A stretch of DNA of 64,000 bases from Escarpia spicata (taxonomy: Eukaryota; Annelida; Polychaeta; Sabellida; Siboglinidae): positions 12,426,321 to 12,490,320 of the forward strand of contig OZ023212.1 in assembly GCA_963995525.1 (NCBI GenBank), written 5' to 3'. A program made the translations under genes and the position numbers. The notes under the pieces were generated by a model. It made no database searches. It was not told the origin of the DNA and saw nothing but the letters and a program-made list of their open reading frames with translations. Of the stretch, positions 1 through 12,315 are shown in pieces. Positions within the stretch are counted from its first letter, which is position 1. Each line of letters opens with the position of its first letter.

Positions 1-2560
1 ACTGTGTTGGGTGCGATGACGCGTCGTCAGAGCTACAGAAAATCAAACTTAGGACGACACCGATTCGCTATTAAAGCATATCAGTTGTCAGACTCGAAGC
101 GTGGTTGATTTGGGTAATTCGTTTTTTTTTACACACAACCACCGGAGCATCAGCTGCAGTCGGACTTGACTTTGGAAGGCTGGGGGAGTGGGGCTGTTTG
201 AAATATTTCGCTATGTCGAAGGGTGATGCTATTGGAGATTGTATTCTTCCAAATTGTTTTCACTTCTCTTTTTTCTGTTCTATATCACGATTTCAGCAAA
301 TCTTGTCCCCCAAGTGGAACTATGATGTCTCTGCGGCGAGGCGTTGCTTACACACCCATCACGTCCCTCCCCCAGCCTACGGGCCTGGTTAAGCTGATGT
401 TTACAGACAGATGCAACTAGAGAATGACATTGCAGTGATTGAGACAAAGATATGATGTCGCTTAATACAACAAGTCATCGCTGGACAGAGAACTAATCTG
501 AAAATGATACTAACTACTGTTGTACACCGATTCAAACGTGGGTTTCAATATAGTAGCAAACCAATTCGCAGGCAGATGCCAACGAATAAAATACTTTCTC
601 ACACACCAGACAGGGTAATGGTGACAGCTAATTTATAATGAGTAAGAAACATGAGGCAGATATGACTGTACACCATGTCTCGTAGCTCATAAAGAAGGCA
701 GTCAACAATTCAACTCTTGTATGAGTATAGTTATGCCATCTCTATACCGAATATAGGCCTAATGATATCAGCGACTCATGAAATTCACGTCAGTCACGTC
801 AACACTGTTAAGATTTACAAATATATCCCAGCTTTGTACTTGGCTAGTATATATATATATATATATAAAATAAATAAATAAATAAAAGTACTTATATAGC
901 GCCCAATCAATTAAAATTGCCCTCGGGCGCTTTACATACATGCATACGTATATAATAGTATATTAATTAAAAAGAAATGCTAACTGAGAAATAAATATGT
1001 TAAACAAATATAACATTAACTTAAATATAGTTACTAAAAAAGAGAGATCATTAAAAAAACGTTTAAATAAATTAAGACATTTATAAAAACTACTAGAAAT
1101 ACATTCATTTATACAAGAAGAATAATCATAAGTATGTTAAGAAACTAATTTAAAAAAAAATGAATGTATGAACGCAGAGCATACTGTAATGTATGCAATG
1201 GCCAGGACAGGCCTAGTGCGGGTATTGAGGTAACTGGCTGAGGCAATAATTACTTCCAGCTGTTTGGCTTAATAAAACCGCCCAGCGCCTTCAGCCAAAC
1301 ACGACATGTCAGGATTAAGCCCCAGCCTACGATTTGGATTAGCGGTTAAGCCGCCACTTGCGCGTTAGGTATCTGTGTGTCATGTCGTGTATATCCTGAT
1401 ACTTCTAAATCTTGATTTCTAACTGTTTGTATACCTTATAGATCAATTAGATTTAAACGCAGATACAGTTACACTTCGTTGACGTCTACCAAAACGCGAA
1501 AGGAAGGCCGTTCGAGCGCCGATTACAGATAAGTATCGCTCGTTTAGTATTTGCCTTCGTGGTTTTCCTTTGTCTTGAAGTCTTGTGACGATCAGAAATG
1601 GCGTCGGCCGTAATCATGTCGGCTGCGATTTCTGATATCTAGAAATGCTTATTATCGGACATTCTCATGCATATTGGTTGGGCGAGTTTGTCGAGTCCGC
1701 TAGTTCAACTGGGTTAATTGCGGACTTCGAAAAGCAGGCCGGGCCGTAGATGCAAGCGGCCGGACCGTATCTACTTTTCGGCAACCAAATGTTATGCCTA
1801 TGGCGCAGATTTCGGCGATACAACCTGACATTGTAATTGTTTTGCGTAGTGGCGATGATTTAGACAAAACATGTTCTCCTCCTCCAGAGTCCGTTGGATC
1901 ACGGCTTTGTGTCTTTGCCGACGAATTGTTGGCAAGAGGAGTTAAACAAGAATGTCTGTGCCAAATCGAGCACCGGCGAAGGTGGCGCCATTTTGATTTC
2001 GAAAATGGGTCCGCTAGCTCGAGTGGCAGCGGTAATTTATCTGCTCAAAACAGAATGTAACCGGAGCCGGGGCCTGTTTTGCTGGCGACATAAGTATATA
2101 TATGGAACAGCCAAGTGAATATTTTGCGATCTGAAGGTGTTCACTTTACTGACATCGGGAATCTTCGCAATATATCGTAGCATCCGTGGGGTAAATATTA
2201 AAGCCGTAAGCCGGTAGTTACGGTTCACTGGTTTTGTTTGTCCCCGGGCATAGCATGACGGGTCAATTGTGACTCCAAGTTATAAAGATTGCCGTTGCAA
2301 TTGGAAATGTCAGCGACCGTTTGCCAATATTAACTTTATGAGTGCATGCCAGAATTAGTACAGAATTAGTACCTCGGTGATATTAGTTCATATCCCAGTA
2401 CTACTTGCGCAGTTAATATTGATATACAGTTTGCCAATTTCACAAAGTTTATGCGGCTTTGACATGTTCCATTTCTGAAGATTGGCAAAACTTCTTTTTT
2501 TTAATATAATTAAATTGGCTAGTGTCCATATCGCCCGTGAATGTTTTTCACCTGTTATTG
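1..2560. other. Intergenic, no gene recognised
   Basis: No reading frame here shows a recognisable protein family or splice-bounded exon. A short (TA)n tract lies near 849-867, followed by a TAAA-rich stretch. Near 890-945 there is a GCGCCC...GGGCGC inverted segment ending in GCTTTACATA, which looks like the 3' end common to many marine-invertebrate SINEs. That reading is weak. Confidence 0.5.
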
Positions 2561-2779
2561 TTGACGATTATTAATGCCAGTAAAGGTTATGGACGTTTGC
2601 CAGTTATTAATTACTCGCCTGTTGGCTGTAAATATTACTTATCATGGCCTTGAGCCAAAATTAACTTCTAGGCCGTTCGCCATTAATAACATATACATGA
2701 TTAGGAATTAAAACAAAATTGTAATACCACTAATTAAAATCTTAAGTAAATAACAATAAATAATTAATAAATAAATATC

Positions 2780-3915
2780 ACGGTTGCTTGCCAAATTACT
2801 GCATCTTGGCCGTTCGTCATTAATACTAATAAAAAATACTTACCACAGCCGATTGCCAAGCTCATGGCCAGTCGCTGAAGATAACATATCATGGCCATTT
2901 GCCAAATTAACTTGTCTTGGCCGTTTGCCAGTAATCACACATATTTGTCATGGCCGTTTGTTAAGTATTGACTGTTCACGGCTGTTTGCCAACAATATAA
3001 CATATCATGGCCGTTTGCCAAATGTACGTCTCTTGGCCGTTCGCCATTAATAACAATACTTCGCATTGTCATGCAGTAAGTGTTCACGGCCGTTTGCCAA
3101 ACAATTACTTGATTGGCATTTGCAAACTACCGTCTTTGGCCGTTCGCCATTAATAACAATACTTAGTATTGTCATGTCTTAAGTGTTCACGCCGTTTGCC
3201 ACACAATTACTTGATGGCCATTTGCCAAACTACCGTCTCTTGGCCGTTCGCCATTAATAAAAAATACTTATCATGGCCATTTGTCAAGTATTCAGTGTTC
3301 ACGGCCGTTCGCCACAAATAACATATCATAGCTGTTTGCCAAATGTACGTCTCTTGCCCGTTCGCCATTAATAACAATAATATTGTCATGTATTAAGTAT
3401 TCACGGCCGTTTGCCAAACAATTACTTGATGGCCATTTGCCAAACTACCGTCTCTTGGCCGTTCGCCATTAATAACAATACTTACCATTGTCATGTCTTA
3501 AGTGTTCACGGCCGTTTGCCACATAATTACTTGATGGCCATTTGCCAAACTACCGTCTCTTGGCCGTTCGCCATTAATAAACAATACTTATCATGGCCAT
3601 TTGCCAAATATTCAGTGTTCACGGCCGTTCGTCACAAATAACATATCATGGCCGTTTGCCAAATGTACGTCTCTTGGCCGTTCGCCATTAATAACAATAC
3701 TTCGCATTGTCATGCATTAAGTATTCACGGCCGTTTGCCAAACAATTACTTGATGGCCATTTGCCAAACTACCGTCTCTTGGCCGTTCGCCATTAATACA
3801 AATTACTGATCATGGTCATTTGCCAAGTATTCAGTGTTCACGGCCGTTCGCCACAAATAATATATCATGGCCGTTTGCCAAATTAACATCTATTGGCCGT
3901 TCGCCATAAATAATT
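2780..3915. repeat. Higher-order satellite (A-A-B, about 321 bp) with TGGC-N5-GCCA palindromes
   Basis: A block starting TTGGCCGTTCGCCATTAAT recurs near 3,032, 3,137, 3,240, 3,352, 3,456, 3,560, 3,673, 3,780 and 3,890, so the basic step is about 104-112 bp. Two monomer types alternate. A carries ATTGTCATG and a GATGGCCATTTGCCAAAC segment. B carries ATCATGGCCATTTG plus GCCACAAATAACATATCATG. The order is A-A-B, A-A-B, A-B, giving a higher-order period of about 321 bp. Nearly every sub-block contains TGGC-N5-GCCA. More diverged relatives extend back to about 2,590. No coding role is seen; short open frames through it are products of the repetition. Confidence 0.85.
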
Positions 3916-3972
3916 TTCCAATAATAATGATATAGTATAACTTAAGTAAAAATACTAATACAAATAATAATA

Positions 3973-4455
3973 ATTACCGCCATGCGTTACTGGAGGCATG
4001 TGAAATAATATGATTACCGCCATGCGTTACTGGAGGCATGTGAAATAATATGATTACCGCCATGCGTACTGGAGGCATGTAAAATAATATGATTCCCGTC
4101 ATGCGTTATTGGAGGCATGTGAAATAATATGATTACTGCCATGCGTTACTGGAGGCATGTGAAATAATATGATTACCGCCATGCGTTATTGGAGGCATGT
4201 GAAATAATATGATTACCGCCATGCGTTACTGGAGGCATGTGAAATAATTTGATTACCGTCATGCATTATTGGAGGCACGTGAAATAATATGATTCCCGCC
4301 ATGCGTTGCTGGAGGCATGTGAAATAATATGATTACTGCCATGCTCTGCTGGAGGCATGTGAAATAATATGATTTCCGCCATGTGTTGCTTTAGGCATGT
4401 GAAATATTATGATTATCGCCATGCGTTTCTGGAGGCATGTGAAATATTATGATTA
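3973..4455. repeat. 40-bp tandem repeat, about 12 copies
   Basis: The unit begins GATTACCGCCATGCGTTACT and ends GGAGGCATGTGAAATAATAT. About twelve copies run head to tail with scattered substitutions and a one-base deletion in the third unit. Each unit has a small inverted repeat (CATGC...GCATG). An isolated relic (CTGCCATGCGTTTAG) lies near 4,619. The array is separated from the upstream higher-order satellite by only about 60 bp of AT-rich DNA. Confidence 0.9.
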
Positions 4456-5779
4456 AAGATAAAGAATGCTTTAGTGATCCTCACTCAGCACTTGTGTTTC
4501 TGTCTGTGCAGCACATACAGTTACAAACATAAACATGCAAGAATAAAATATCATGTTGTACAGATAGTACATATACCAACATTAACAACACCCACATATG
4601 CCAAGACAAACATGTCTTACTGCCATGCGTTTAGTTAGCGTCATGGTCAAGTTTCTGGGTTTTTAGACATGCTTAATATGCTTGACAAATGTGACCAGTA
4701 CAAGATTGTTGATTATTGTGCATGACGGTGGGAGTGATTTTCTCTGTAGTTCGAGTACTGTCCTGTTGTGCATCTATTATTGTAGAATTTCTCCTGAAAT
4801 TCATCCTTGAGTCAGCCAACATCCAAGTCAGAGGCAGGATCGGTTACCCTCGACAGTATACACTTGGACATGTTTGGCTGCCTGGTAGGGACATTGGCAG
4901 ATCGCTGCTGCGACAACGAGAACTCCTCCGTCAACGCCAATGAATGCTCGACGCAGGAGCCATGACAGTACTCTCAGACTCCAGGTAGTGGTGAGCAATT
5001 AGTCGAATGCAGGGATGCATTTGACATTTGTTGGAGCAGGATATCGAACACAGTATGGCATCTTTTGAGAAGCTGCTGCACAGGACACATGCTTTTGTAC
5101 CAGCAATCCATCCTGCTACACTTATGGCAGTTACACGTGGTTTCAGTCCAGCAACATACACTTGACTGGAGTTGGGGCAGTATAAATGCGACGCCTTAAC
5201 CAAGGGTACATACAACATATTTGATGTTACAGGTAGAGGACTTTAGCTATGCAACGCAGGAACTATGATCAGACATTGTGTAACAGTATAGGTAATAGTG
5301 ATTTTAATAGGTAATAGATCGTGTCTCATGTCATAGTAATAGATAAGCTTTTATCAAAAGTAATAGTAATATATCTGAAAGTAATCGATAATAGTTTAAT
5401 TACCCCCTTTTATTATACCTATTGCTGCAATATTATACCTATTGATGCACATGTCAAAAACTTGGGTTTGTTTGCACGTTATTCCAACCGTGTATGTGGT
5501 AATAGCAAGGGATGTGTACACAATGTACAACTGTGTATGTGGTAACAGCAAGGGATGTGTACACAATGTACACACAATTACTGAACCGGTATTTACATAA
5601 CAGGAAATGATCAGCGTGTTAATCATTTGATAGCTTCAGCGCATATCTGCTCAGTGAAACAATGCATAATTAGCAAGCCGGTTACTAATTGTTGGGAAAC
5701 ACCATTGGAGAGGCTAATAATTGCTTCAACACATTCCTAACACACACACCAGAAGCTGCTCCCTGGTGTTGAATTCAAA
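4456..5779. other. Intergenic; includes a 42-bp direct duplication
   Basis: No recognisable gene. A direct duplication is visible at about 5,488-5,529 and 5,530-5,572 (unit TGTGTATGTGGTAA, then AGCAAGGGATGTGTAC). The stretch 5,290-5,400 is rich in short TAATAG-type repeats. Confidence 0.5.
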
Positions 5780-6062
5780 GGAAGTTCGTATTTAGGAGAG
5801 TATCCTTTGGTTGTTTTTAAAGTGCACAACAAGACCCATACTCTCTGCAAGAGAGGGGTGAATGTTTATACGGTTCTGTCATTTCCTAAGCAACAGTGTT
5901 AAGGGAATTTATTCATGCCAGGGGCCCAGTACAGGGTATCCTGTTTGCGTACCAGGATGGTTTGTCTATGCTGCGGAGTGAATTCGACATGTCCTTTAAA
6001 CGGCTCCTTAGCTTTTGTGTCTCCCCAGTCAGCTATGGGGAATCTTTAAGTCTTGTTATGAG
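5780..6062 (+). pseudogene. Partial tyrosine-recombinase copy (tandem duplicate)
   Basis: This segment matches 6,476-6,770 nearly base for base in several blocks, for example GCCAGGGGCCCAGTACAGGG at about 5,920 and 6,639, and TAAACGGCTC further on. It therefore corresponds to the middle-to-C-terminal part of the recombinase described next. It has frameshifts, and it stops before the catalytic RIGAAT segment. The N-terminal part of the next copy follows directly. The arrangement is two head-to-tail copies, the first lacking both ends. It is clearly non-functional. Confidence 0.75.
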
Positions 6063-6912
6063 CGGGCATGGGTAAGTTGATAGTGTTTTTTGCAGTCACT
6101 GAGCATGTATCCTTATCTGCCAATCTCGGTGGAAATGATTATGTTTTTGTGGCACACATGCATGCTGGATGGTTAGCCCCAGCATCTATCGTTTCTATCG
6201 TTTCAGCAGTGGCATATTTTCACAAGATTAATGGGTTTCCTGATCCAACTATTAGTTTGATTGTGCACAAGTTATTGCACGAAATTTTGGGTCTTTGCGT
6301 GATGTCCGCCTGCCTGTCACACTACCTATCCTCACTCGCTTAGTACAAGCTCTCTCAACTGTGTTCTCAACTGTGTTCAATTGTACTATGCTACGGGCCG
6401 TGATGGTCCTTGCATTTAGAGCATACCTGCGAATAAGAGAAATGGTACTGAGGGCAAGGCGCAGTGTTCAAAGCAGTTTACATTTAGGAGATGTTATGCT
6501 ATCTGGTGACCTTATTACAGTGTCCCTTGGTCGTTTTAAGCATAGTGCACGACAAGGCCCACAATCTCTGCAGGTAAGGGCTGAATGCTTACAAGGTTAT
6601 GTTATCCACTAAGCAGCGGTGGTAAGGGAATTGATTCATGCCAGGGGCCCAGTACAGGGTATCCTGTTTGTGTACACGGATGGTTCGCCTATGCTGCGGT
6701 GTGAATTTGACGTGTCCCTTAAACGGCTCATCAGTTTTTGTGCCTACCAAACTAGTTCATTTAAAGGTCAAAGTCTTCGCATTGGTGCAGCTACGGCAGC
6801 AGCTTTGTGATGAAAATCTGACGCACGAATCAGGGAAGCAGGCAGGTGCACATCGGATGTTTTTAGGAAGTATATCCGACTTGCATAAGTATCTTGGGTC
6901 GAAGGTTTGATG
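6063..6912 (+). pseudogene. Decayed tyrosine recombinase (Crypton/DIRS-like YR)
   Basis: The translated pieces read in order as a tyrosine recombinase, spread over three frames. An N-terminal core-binding part contains SAVAYFHKINGFPDPT (about 6,205-6,255). A catalytic part begins VRLPVTLPILTRLV and contains AFRAYLRI, with the first catalytic Arg (6,300-6,440). The C-terminal box is SLRIGAATAAAL (about 6,765-6,805). A frame shift then leads to the final region with LHKYL, where the nucleophilic Tyr is expected. The usual H-x-x-R His is Gln here (KGQSLR). Frameshifts lie near 6,290 and 6,810, with a stop near 6,610. Such genes occur in many copies in invertebrate genomes and belong to Crypton- or DIRS-type mobile elements. 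No terminal repeats were found, so the class is unresolved. Confidence 0.75.
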
Positions 6913-7717
6913 TGTTTCATACGGTGGGGTGGTCACAGGTTCCTCTTGGTGACCTTGTGGCGGAATGGCCCCACCTTTTTGTAATTGCATGTGTCTATTG
7001 GTGGTGGAATGTTTGTATTGTTTGCTTAGGTTTATATTCGTAGTGGTTTTATACCTCTATAGCGACAAATAATGTATGTCTGTATATTGTCGTCATGTTG
7101 TAGGAATGTGTGCCTGATAAACTTTGATGGGGCTGTACAAGGGTTCAGTTTCCTATCTGGTTTGCATGTTAGACATCACATTCCTACTATCTTTATGCCC
7201 AAAAGTGGCTGCATTAGAAGCAATCCACTTTCCAATAAAAACGTCATCCTTTGGCCAATTTCAATTCTCAAACTACATTGGGCTTGTGTTGGTTATTGCA
7301 TAAATACATTTATCAATAGAAAGCACACAAAATTTCCTTGTCGGTGAATTATAAAAACGCTTGTTTAAATAGGTGAGTCTTCAAAAGTGTTTTAAACATA
7401 TATATATATATATATATAATTATAATGTTTTCAAGATATCCCATATATGTCAAGGTTTCCCACGTTTTTATAGGGTACATCAGTTGTTCGGAACGAAAAA
7501 CGTAACTCGAATGCACCGAACTCCGGTAAGGTTTACCTCAAAACAAACGCTCATATGAATAAAGCAGGAAATCGTCTTTTTCATCTGAGCGTGTACATCG
7601 GAAAAGTTTCTTCCACCTACCTACCTTCTACCTACCGGTCTCTAAATAATGTAAACACAGACAGGTGCTATCCCCAGCGTGAAATTACAGATTTTTAAGG
7701 CGAGGTGATAATGCGGC

Positions 7718-7782
<65 letters not shown>

Positions 7783-8914
7783 CGTGCAGGGAAATTAACT
7801 GACGTATGTACGAGTTCGCTGTAGCGCCATCCGAATGACTGGAATTTTGTCTTGTGATTTTATTGAATAATGCACATACTCCATATTCTGATCAAATAAA
7901 CTAACTGCAGAACGACGTTCTGCCGTTCAGAGGGATAGTCCATTGATGTGCTAAGCAATATGAAACGTCGAAAAAGTCAATATTTTTTTTTTTTTAACTC
8001 AAGATTGTTTTTAAATTACCACCCTAAATCTCCTACGATCCCTTGCTTTATGGTTTACTCTTGCATGTCACAGATCACGAATTTGTCAAAATCAAATTAC
8101 TAAGGATATAGGCGCTATAAACGTTTATTCGTAGTACGTAAACATCGTTTGTACGATCGATTGATCTACTAAGAGTTCTATGTGGCAAACGTACCTCATA
8201 ATAGTAATAATAGTAATAATACTAATAATAATAATAACAGTATGACTTCTTTATCCCCATTGTCCTCGGAAAATCTCAGCTCAGTGGCGCAACAACACCA
8301 AAGGATTACGCGTTCTCATTGTCATGTACAGAGCTAACGTTGTCAACAGATGGGTGGAATTTCTAAGAAGCTAAGGTGGATGTGCAGTATTAAACGTTTT
8401 AATAGTAACGTTTTTTATATGACGGCGAAATTAAATTATATTTCCTACATACCTAACGCTGAGAGGGAGTGACTTCCATAACGTTTGTGCGGCATCAGAT
8501 AAGGCTCGGGTTCCAGGGTTTGTCTTACTCACGTGAACAAAAGTAGTTCAATGGGCGCCACGTCAGTATCATACTTATCAACACATGGTTATGCAAGATG
8601 CCACAACTTCAACCCAATCACAAAGGCATTGAGCCACTTAATAGTAGATTGGCATATGCAATAACATTAGCCTCCTGTGTAATGTTTCTGAAGATAATGT
8701 GTAATTTCACATGCGTCTTTTATTAATAAACAAGTATAACGTAACGGAACAAACATGATGGTGTACGTTGATTCTGTTGCTCTCCTCTTGTTTCCGCAAA
8801 CGCCACTGATCACATGTGCAGTCTTCTCTGCTGTCGGTCTCCACTCTATCAACTTCTTACTCTCGTTTTCTACTCCCCTCACATTCCCGCACAAGATTTG
8901 ACAAGATTTAACAA
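6913..8914. other. Intergenic; (TA)n microsatellite
   Basis: No gene recognised. A pure (AT)n tract of about 57 bp lies at 7,721-7,777, a shorter one at about 7,400-7,420, and an AAT/AGT-type trinucleotide run at about 8,197-8,236. Confidence 0.5.
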
Positions 8915-9276
8915 GAATTAACTCTGGGTGGCAGGTGGACAAGGAAGCCCTTTGGCTTATCGAGAGTCCGACCCTTTTATCTATGTGTATCCCGCCCGTC
9001 TGAGGTATGTGTCGATTTTATTTTTAAACATATTCACGCTACTAGCACCCACACAATCAGCAGGTAATATGTTCCATTCATTTACAGTCCTTTGTGAAAA
9101 TGAAAACTTTCTTATATCCAATCTACTCTGTTCCTTTGCTAATGCAAGTTCATGTCCTCTAGTCCTTTTATCTTTCTTAACTGAGAAAAACATATTTCTA
9201 TCAATATTTTCATAATCCTTCAATATTTTAAACACTTCTATCTGATCTCCTCTCAATCTCCTGGTTTCTAGTGTTG

Positions 9277-9642
9277 TTAAACTGCATTTTTTAGGCGTAT
9301 TTCGTAACTAAGATCCCTCAGATTTTGTATCATTTTAGTTGCTCTCCTCTGCACTCTTTCTAGCATATCTATGTCCTTCCTGCGATATGGCCTCCACGCT
9401 TGAATACAATATTCTAAATGAGGCCTAACTATTGTTTTGTACAGCGGTATTATTAGCTTTTTTTCCTTATACGTTATGTTTCGCCTAATTAATCCAAGAA
9501 TTTGATTTCCCTTTGAAGCTGCAATTCCGCACTGCCCAGCCCTAATGGTTAACCCCAAGTCCCTTTCTTTTACAGTAGTACTCAGTACAGTACCCCCATT
9601 GTATATTCTACTTCTTCGTTCCCATGTCCTGTGTGGAGGCAT
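9277..9642 (-). pseudogene. CR1 ORF2, C-terminal part (out of frame with RT)
   Basis: This is the C-terminal region of the LINE polyprotein after the reverse transcriptase. It includes CGIAASKGNQILGLIRRN, PLYKTIVRPHLEYCIQAW and LERVQRRATKMI, all typical of the CR1/jockey-type ORF2 tail. It is in a different frame from the RT domain and overlaps it, so a frameshift lies between about 9,600 and 9,640. The same peptide segment occurs in the + strand fragment at 23,744. Confidence 0.8.
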
Positions 9643-10520
9643 TTACATTTCCCAAAATTGAACAGCATTTGCCACTTTTCAGACCAGTTGATCAACCTGT
9701 CAAGATCATCTTGTAAATGCTGTCTATCTCCATCACTTTTAATCCTTCTAAACACTTTTGTATCATCCGCAAATTTCAAAACCTTGCTTGTTATTTCATC
9801 ATCCAAATCGTTGATATATATTAAGAATAATATAAGACCTAATACTGATCCCTGTGGTACCCCACTCAATACCGATTTCCAGTTTGAAGCCTCCCCGTCA
9901 ACTACTACACGTTGTCTTCTGTCAATCAGCCATTGTTCTATCCAGTTTATTATACCATTTCCTATGCCATGGGCGTTTAGTTTAAGCAGTAATCTTTGAT
10001 GTGGTACTTTGTCAAAAGCTTTTTGAAATTCTAAGTAGACGATATCTACTGGTGATCCCTCATCTACCCACATAGTGATGTCTTCCAAAAAACATAACAT
10101 ATTTGTTAAGCATGACCTCGCTTTAAAAAAACCATGTTGAGATGGATTTATCAAGTTTTGTTTAACAAGAAAATCCACCATGTGATCTTTAATTAGTCTT
10201 TCTAATAATTTACAAATCACTGATGTTAAACTCACTGGTCTATAGTTCTCTGACTTGTTTCTCAAACCTTTTTTGAATAACGGTATAATGTTTGCTTCTT
10301 TCCATTCTAAAGGAACCACTCCCTCTTCTAATGACAAGTTGAAAACTGTTGCAAGCGGTATGCTAATTTGTTCTACAATTTCCAATAGTAGTTTGGGTGG
10401 AATACCATCCAGTCTAGGTGATTTATATTCATAGACCTTATTTTCTGAGCTACCATTTCCGGGGTTACAATTAAGCTGTAGCTTGGTTAAGTGCTTCTTT
10501 ATAACTGTTGTAGTCTTCAT
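9582..10520 (-). pseudogene. CR1 ORF2 reverse transcriptase domain
   Basis: The frame covers a complete non-LTR reverse transcriptase. It begins with the thumb-preceding KSPRLDGIPPKLL block and NYRPVSLTSVICKLLERL. Then come FQKAFDKVPHQRLLLKL (motif A region), SGVPQGSVLG (motif B), FADDTKVF (motif C, the catalytic Asp pair) and WSEKWQMLFNFGKCK. Motif A reads LEFQKAFD; the family has LDFQKAFD, so the first catalytic Asp is Glu here. Together with frameshifts on both sides this suggests the copy no longer works. The enzyme would copy the element's own RNA at a nicked target. Confidence 0.9.
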
Positions 10521-11540
10521 AATTTCCAGTACATCTATATGACTTCCACATCATTTGTTTATACTTAATTTTTTTAATGGCTTCTTTCGATAAGTGTTTC
10601 TTTTTGGACCGTTTTCCTTGTTTTTTGAAGGGTACAAATTGATCGACTATGCACTTCATTTTACTCTTTAATATATTCCAACATTCTGTTGCCGTCTTAT
10701 TTTTCAGTGTCTTATTCCAGTCTATCTTTGCTAAATATTCCCTCATGTCCTTATACCTTCCTTTGTGGAAATGTCTCCTATACTGCTTTTTACTATTCCT
10801 TTCTGATTTTACTTTGATGGTAAAATGTATCTGGTTGTGATCGCAACTCACCAGTGGCTCACATATCTTAACATTGTCAACTAATTCATTCTGTGAGGAC
10901 AAAACTATGTCTAACACATTCTCTCCCCTGATTGGTTCTAGCACATGTTGAGAAAGGAATGTATCTTGAACTAAAACTAAAAACTTGTGGTCCTCTCTCC
11001 CCATACTCTGTAGAGATTTCCATTGTATATGCCCATGGTTAAAATCCCCCATAATAATACAGTCCCGTTTGCTTACTTCCCTTATAGCGTTTTGTATTTT
11101 TTCATTCTCTTCTGTGCTTATGTTTGGACTTCGATAAACTAACCCAACTGTTAACGTTGAGTTTCCTGTAACTATGTTACACCAAACAGCTTCTTCGCAA
11201 TCTGCTTCTCTTTCTAATTTTATTTCATAAGCCTGAATAGATTCTTTAATATATAAAATAACTCCACCTCCCTTTCTTCCTATTCTATCTTTTCTAAACA
11301 TTACATATCCTGTCAGTCCCAATTCAGCATCTGATATATCGGTGGTGGTCCAGGATTCGGTTGTACCTATTATATGAGGGTCAATATATTCTACCATAAT
11401 GTTTAGTTCATTTCTTTTGTTTACTATACTCCTTGCATTTAAACAAACACATTTATATCCAGCTTCAGAAGAGTTTTCCAGACTGTTATTTGCTGATTTA
11501 TTTGTGCTGTCTTTATCTATGCCTCCATTTTCAGGCTTTT
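10471..11540 (-). pseudogene. CR1 ORF2 apurinic-type endonuclease domain
   Basis: The minus-strand frame carries an exonuclease-endonuclease-phosphatase fold: CVCLNARSIVNKRNELN, then GTTESW (metal-binding Glu), RKGGGVILYIKE, VGLVYRSPN, IIMGDFNHGHIQW (Asp/Asn pair) and VSCDHNQIHF (catalytic His). All the usual catalytic positions are present. A long basic linker follows, and the frame breaks near 10,500 before the RT domain. In CR1 elements this domain nicks the target DNA to prime reverse transcription. The equivalent part of copy 2 lies at 59,004-60,029. Confidence 0.88.
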
Positions 11541-11560
11541 CTGTGAGTCCCCCTGCGAAT

Positions 11561-12315
11561 CTAGTTTAAATAGATGCAACCTGTCTCACTGTCAACAGAT
11601 TGCAGCAGGTTCTCTGAGAAAACTGCTGCCCCCTTTCCACTAAGATGGAGGCCATCTCTCATGTACATATATTCCCTCCCAACAAAGTATCCCCATAAAT
11701 ATGTGAATCCCACCCCCTCTTCTTCACACATCTGCTCAGCTAGTGCATTGATCGCCATCCTCTTGCAGTTTCTATACGTTGCCCCCTTCCTCCCATTACT
11801 GGCAAAATTCCTGACAAAATAACCTGTTCAACTCTCGTCTTCTTTAGCTTCCTCATTAACTGTCTATACTTCTGTACTATTGCAGTTGTTCCTTCCATGT
11901 CTGCATTATTTGTTCCTACATGTACCAGTATAGACACCCCCTTGCCATGTCCCAATACCTTCTCTACCCTGTCAGTTACATGTTCAATCCTAGCCCCCGG
12001 TAAACAAACAACGACGTCCTTCCCCTCACTCAGTGTCTTGTCCGTCTTTCTCATAATGGAGTCGCCCATAAACACCCTCTCTTTCCTCATTGCCCCCTCA
12101 ATCACTGACTTAGAATAGCTCCTTCTTCGGTTTGCATCTGTCTGGTTGTTGTCTTTCCCCCCTGTCGTCTTCTCTCCTGTCACATTCTCTTCCGATCCAT
12201 TCTTTCCTGTCGCTTTTTCACTTGTCACCTTTCCTCCTGTCAGCGTCCCTTTTATCGACTTCTCTTCTATCACATTTGCTCTCACTTCCTTTCGGACCTT
12301 CTTCTTTCGTCCCAT
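11561..12315 (-). pseudogene. CR1 ORF1, SGNH-esterase part
   Basis: Two overlapping frames (12,315-11,740 and 11,758-11,561) together give a lysine-rich repetitive linker followed by an SGNH/GDSL-type hydrolase: RVFMGDSIMRK (Ser block), VHVGTNNAD (Asn block) and RDGLHLSGKG (Asp-x-x-His block). One frameshift near 11,750 separates the last block. Esterase domains in ORF1 are known from CR1-clade elements of several animals and are thought to help the particle reach membranes or nucleic acid. Here all four catalytic positions are readable. Confidence 0.85.

Noticed and set aside
2784..3641. Overlapping small frames with LGRLP/WPFA repeats
   Set aside because: Translations of the higher-order satellite. 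The repetition is at the DNA level and not held in one frame.
3973..4455. Possible CRISPR-like array (regular repeats with spacers)
   Set aside because: The units are contiguous without unique spacers, and the DNA is eukaryotic, so it is an ordinary minisatellite.
4716..5218. Frames upstream of the tyrosine recombinase as part of that gene
   Set aside because: No motif of the family could be read, the two candidate frames are on opposite strands, and the gap to the recombinase contains unrelated repeats.
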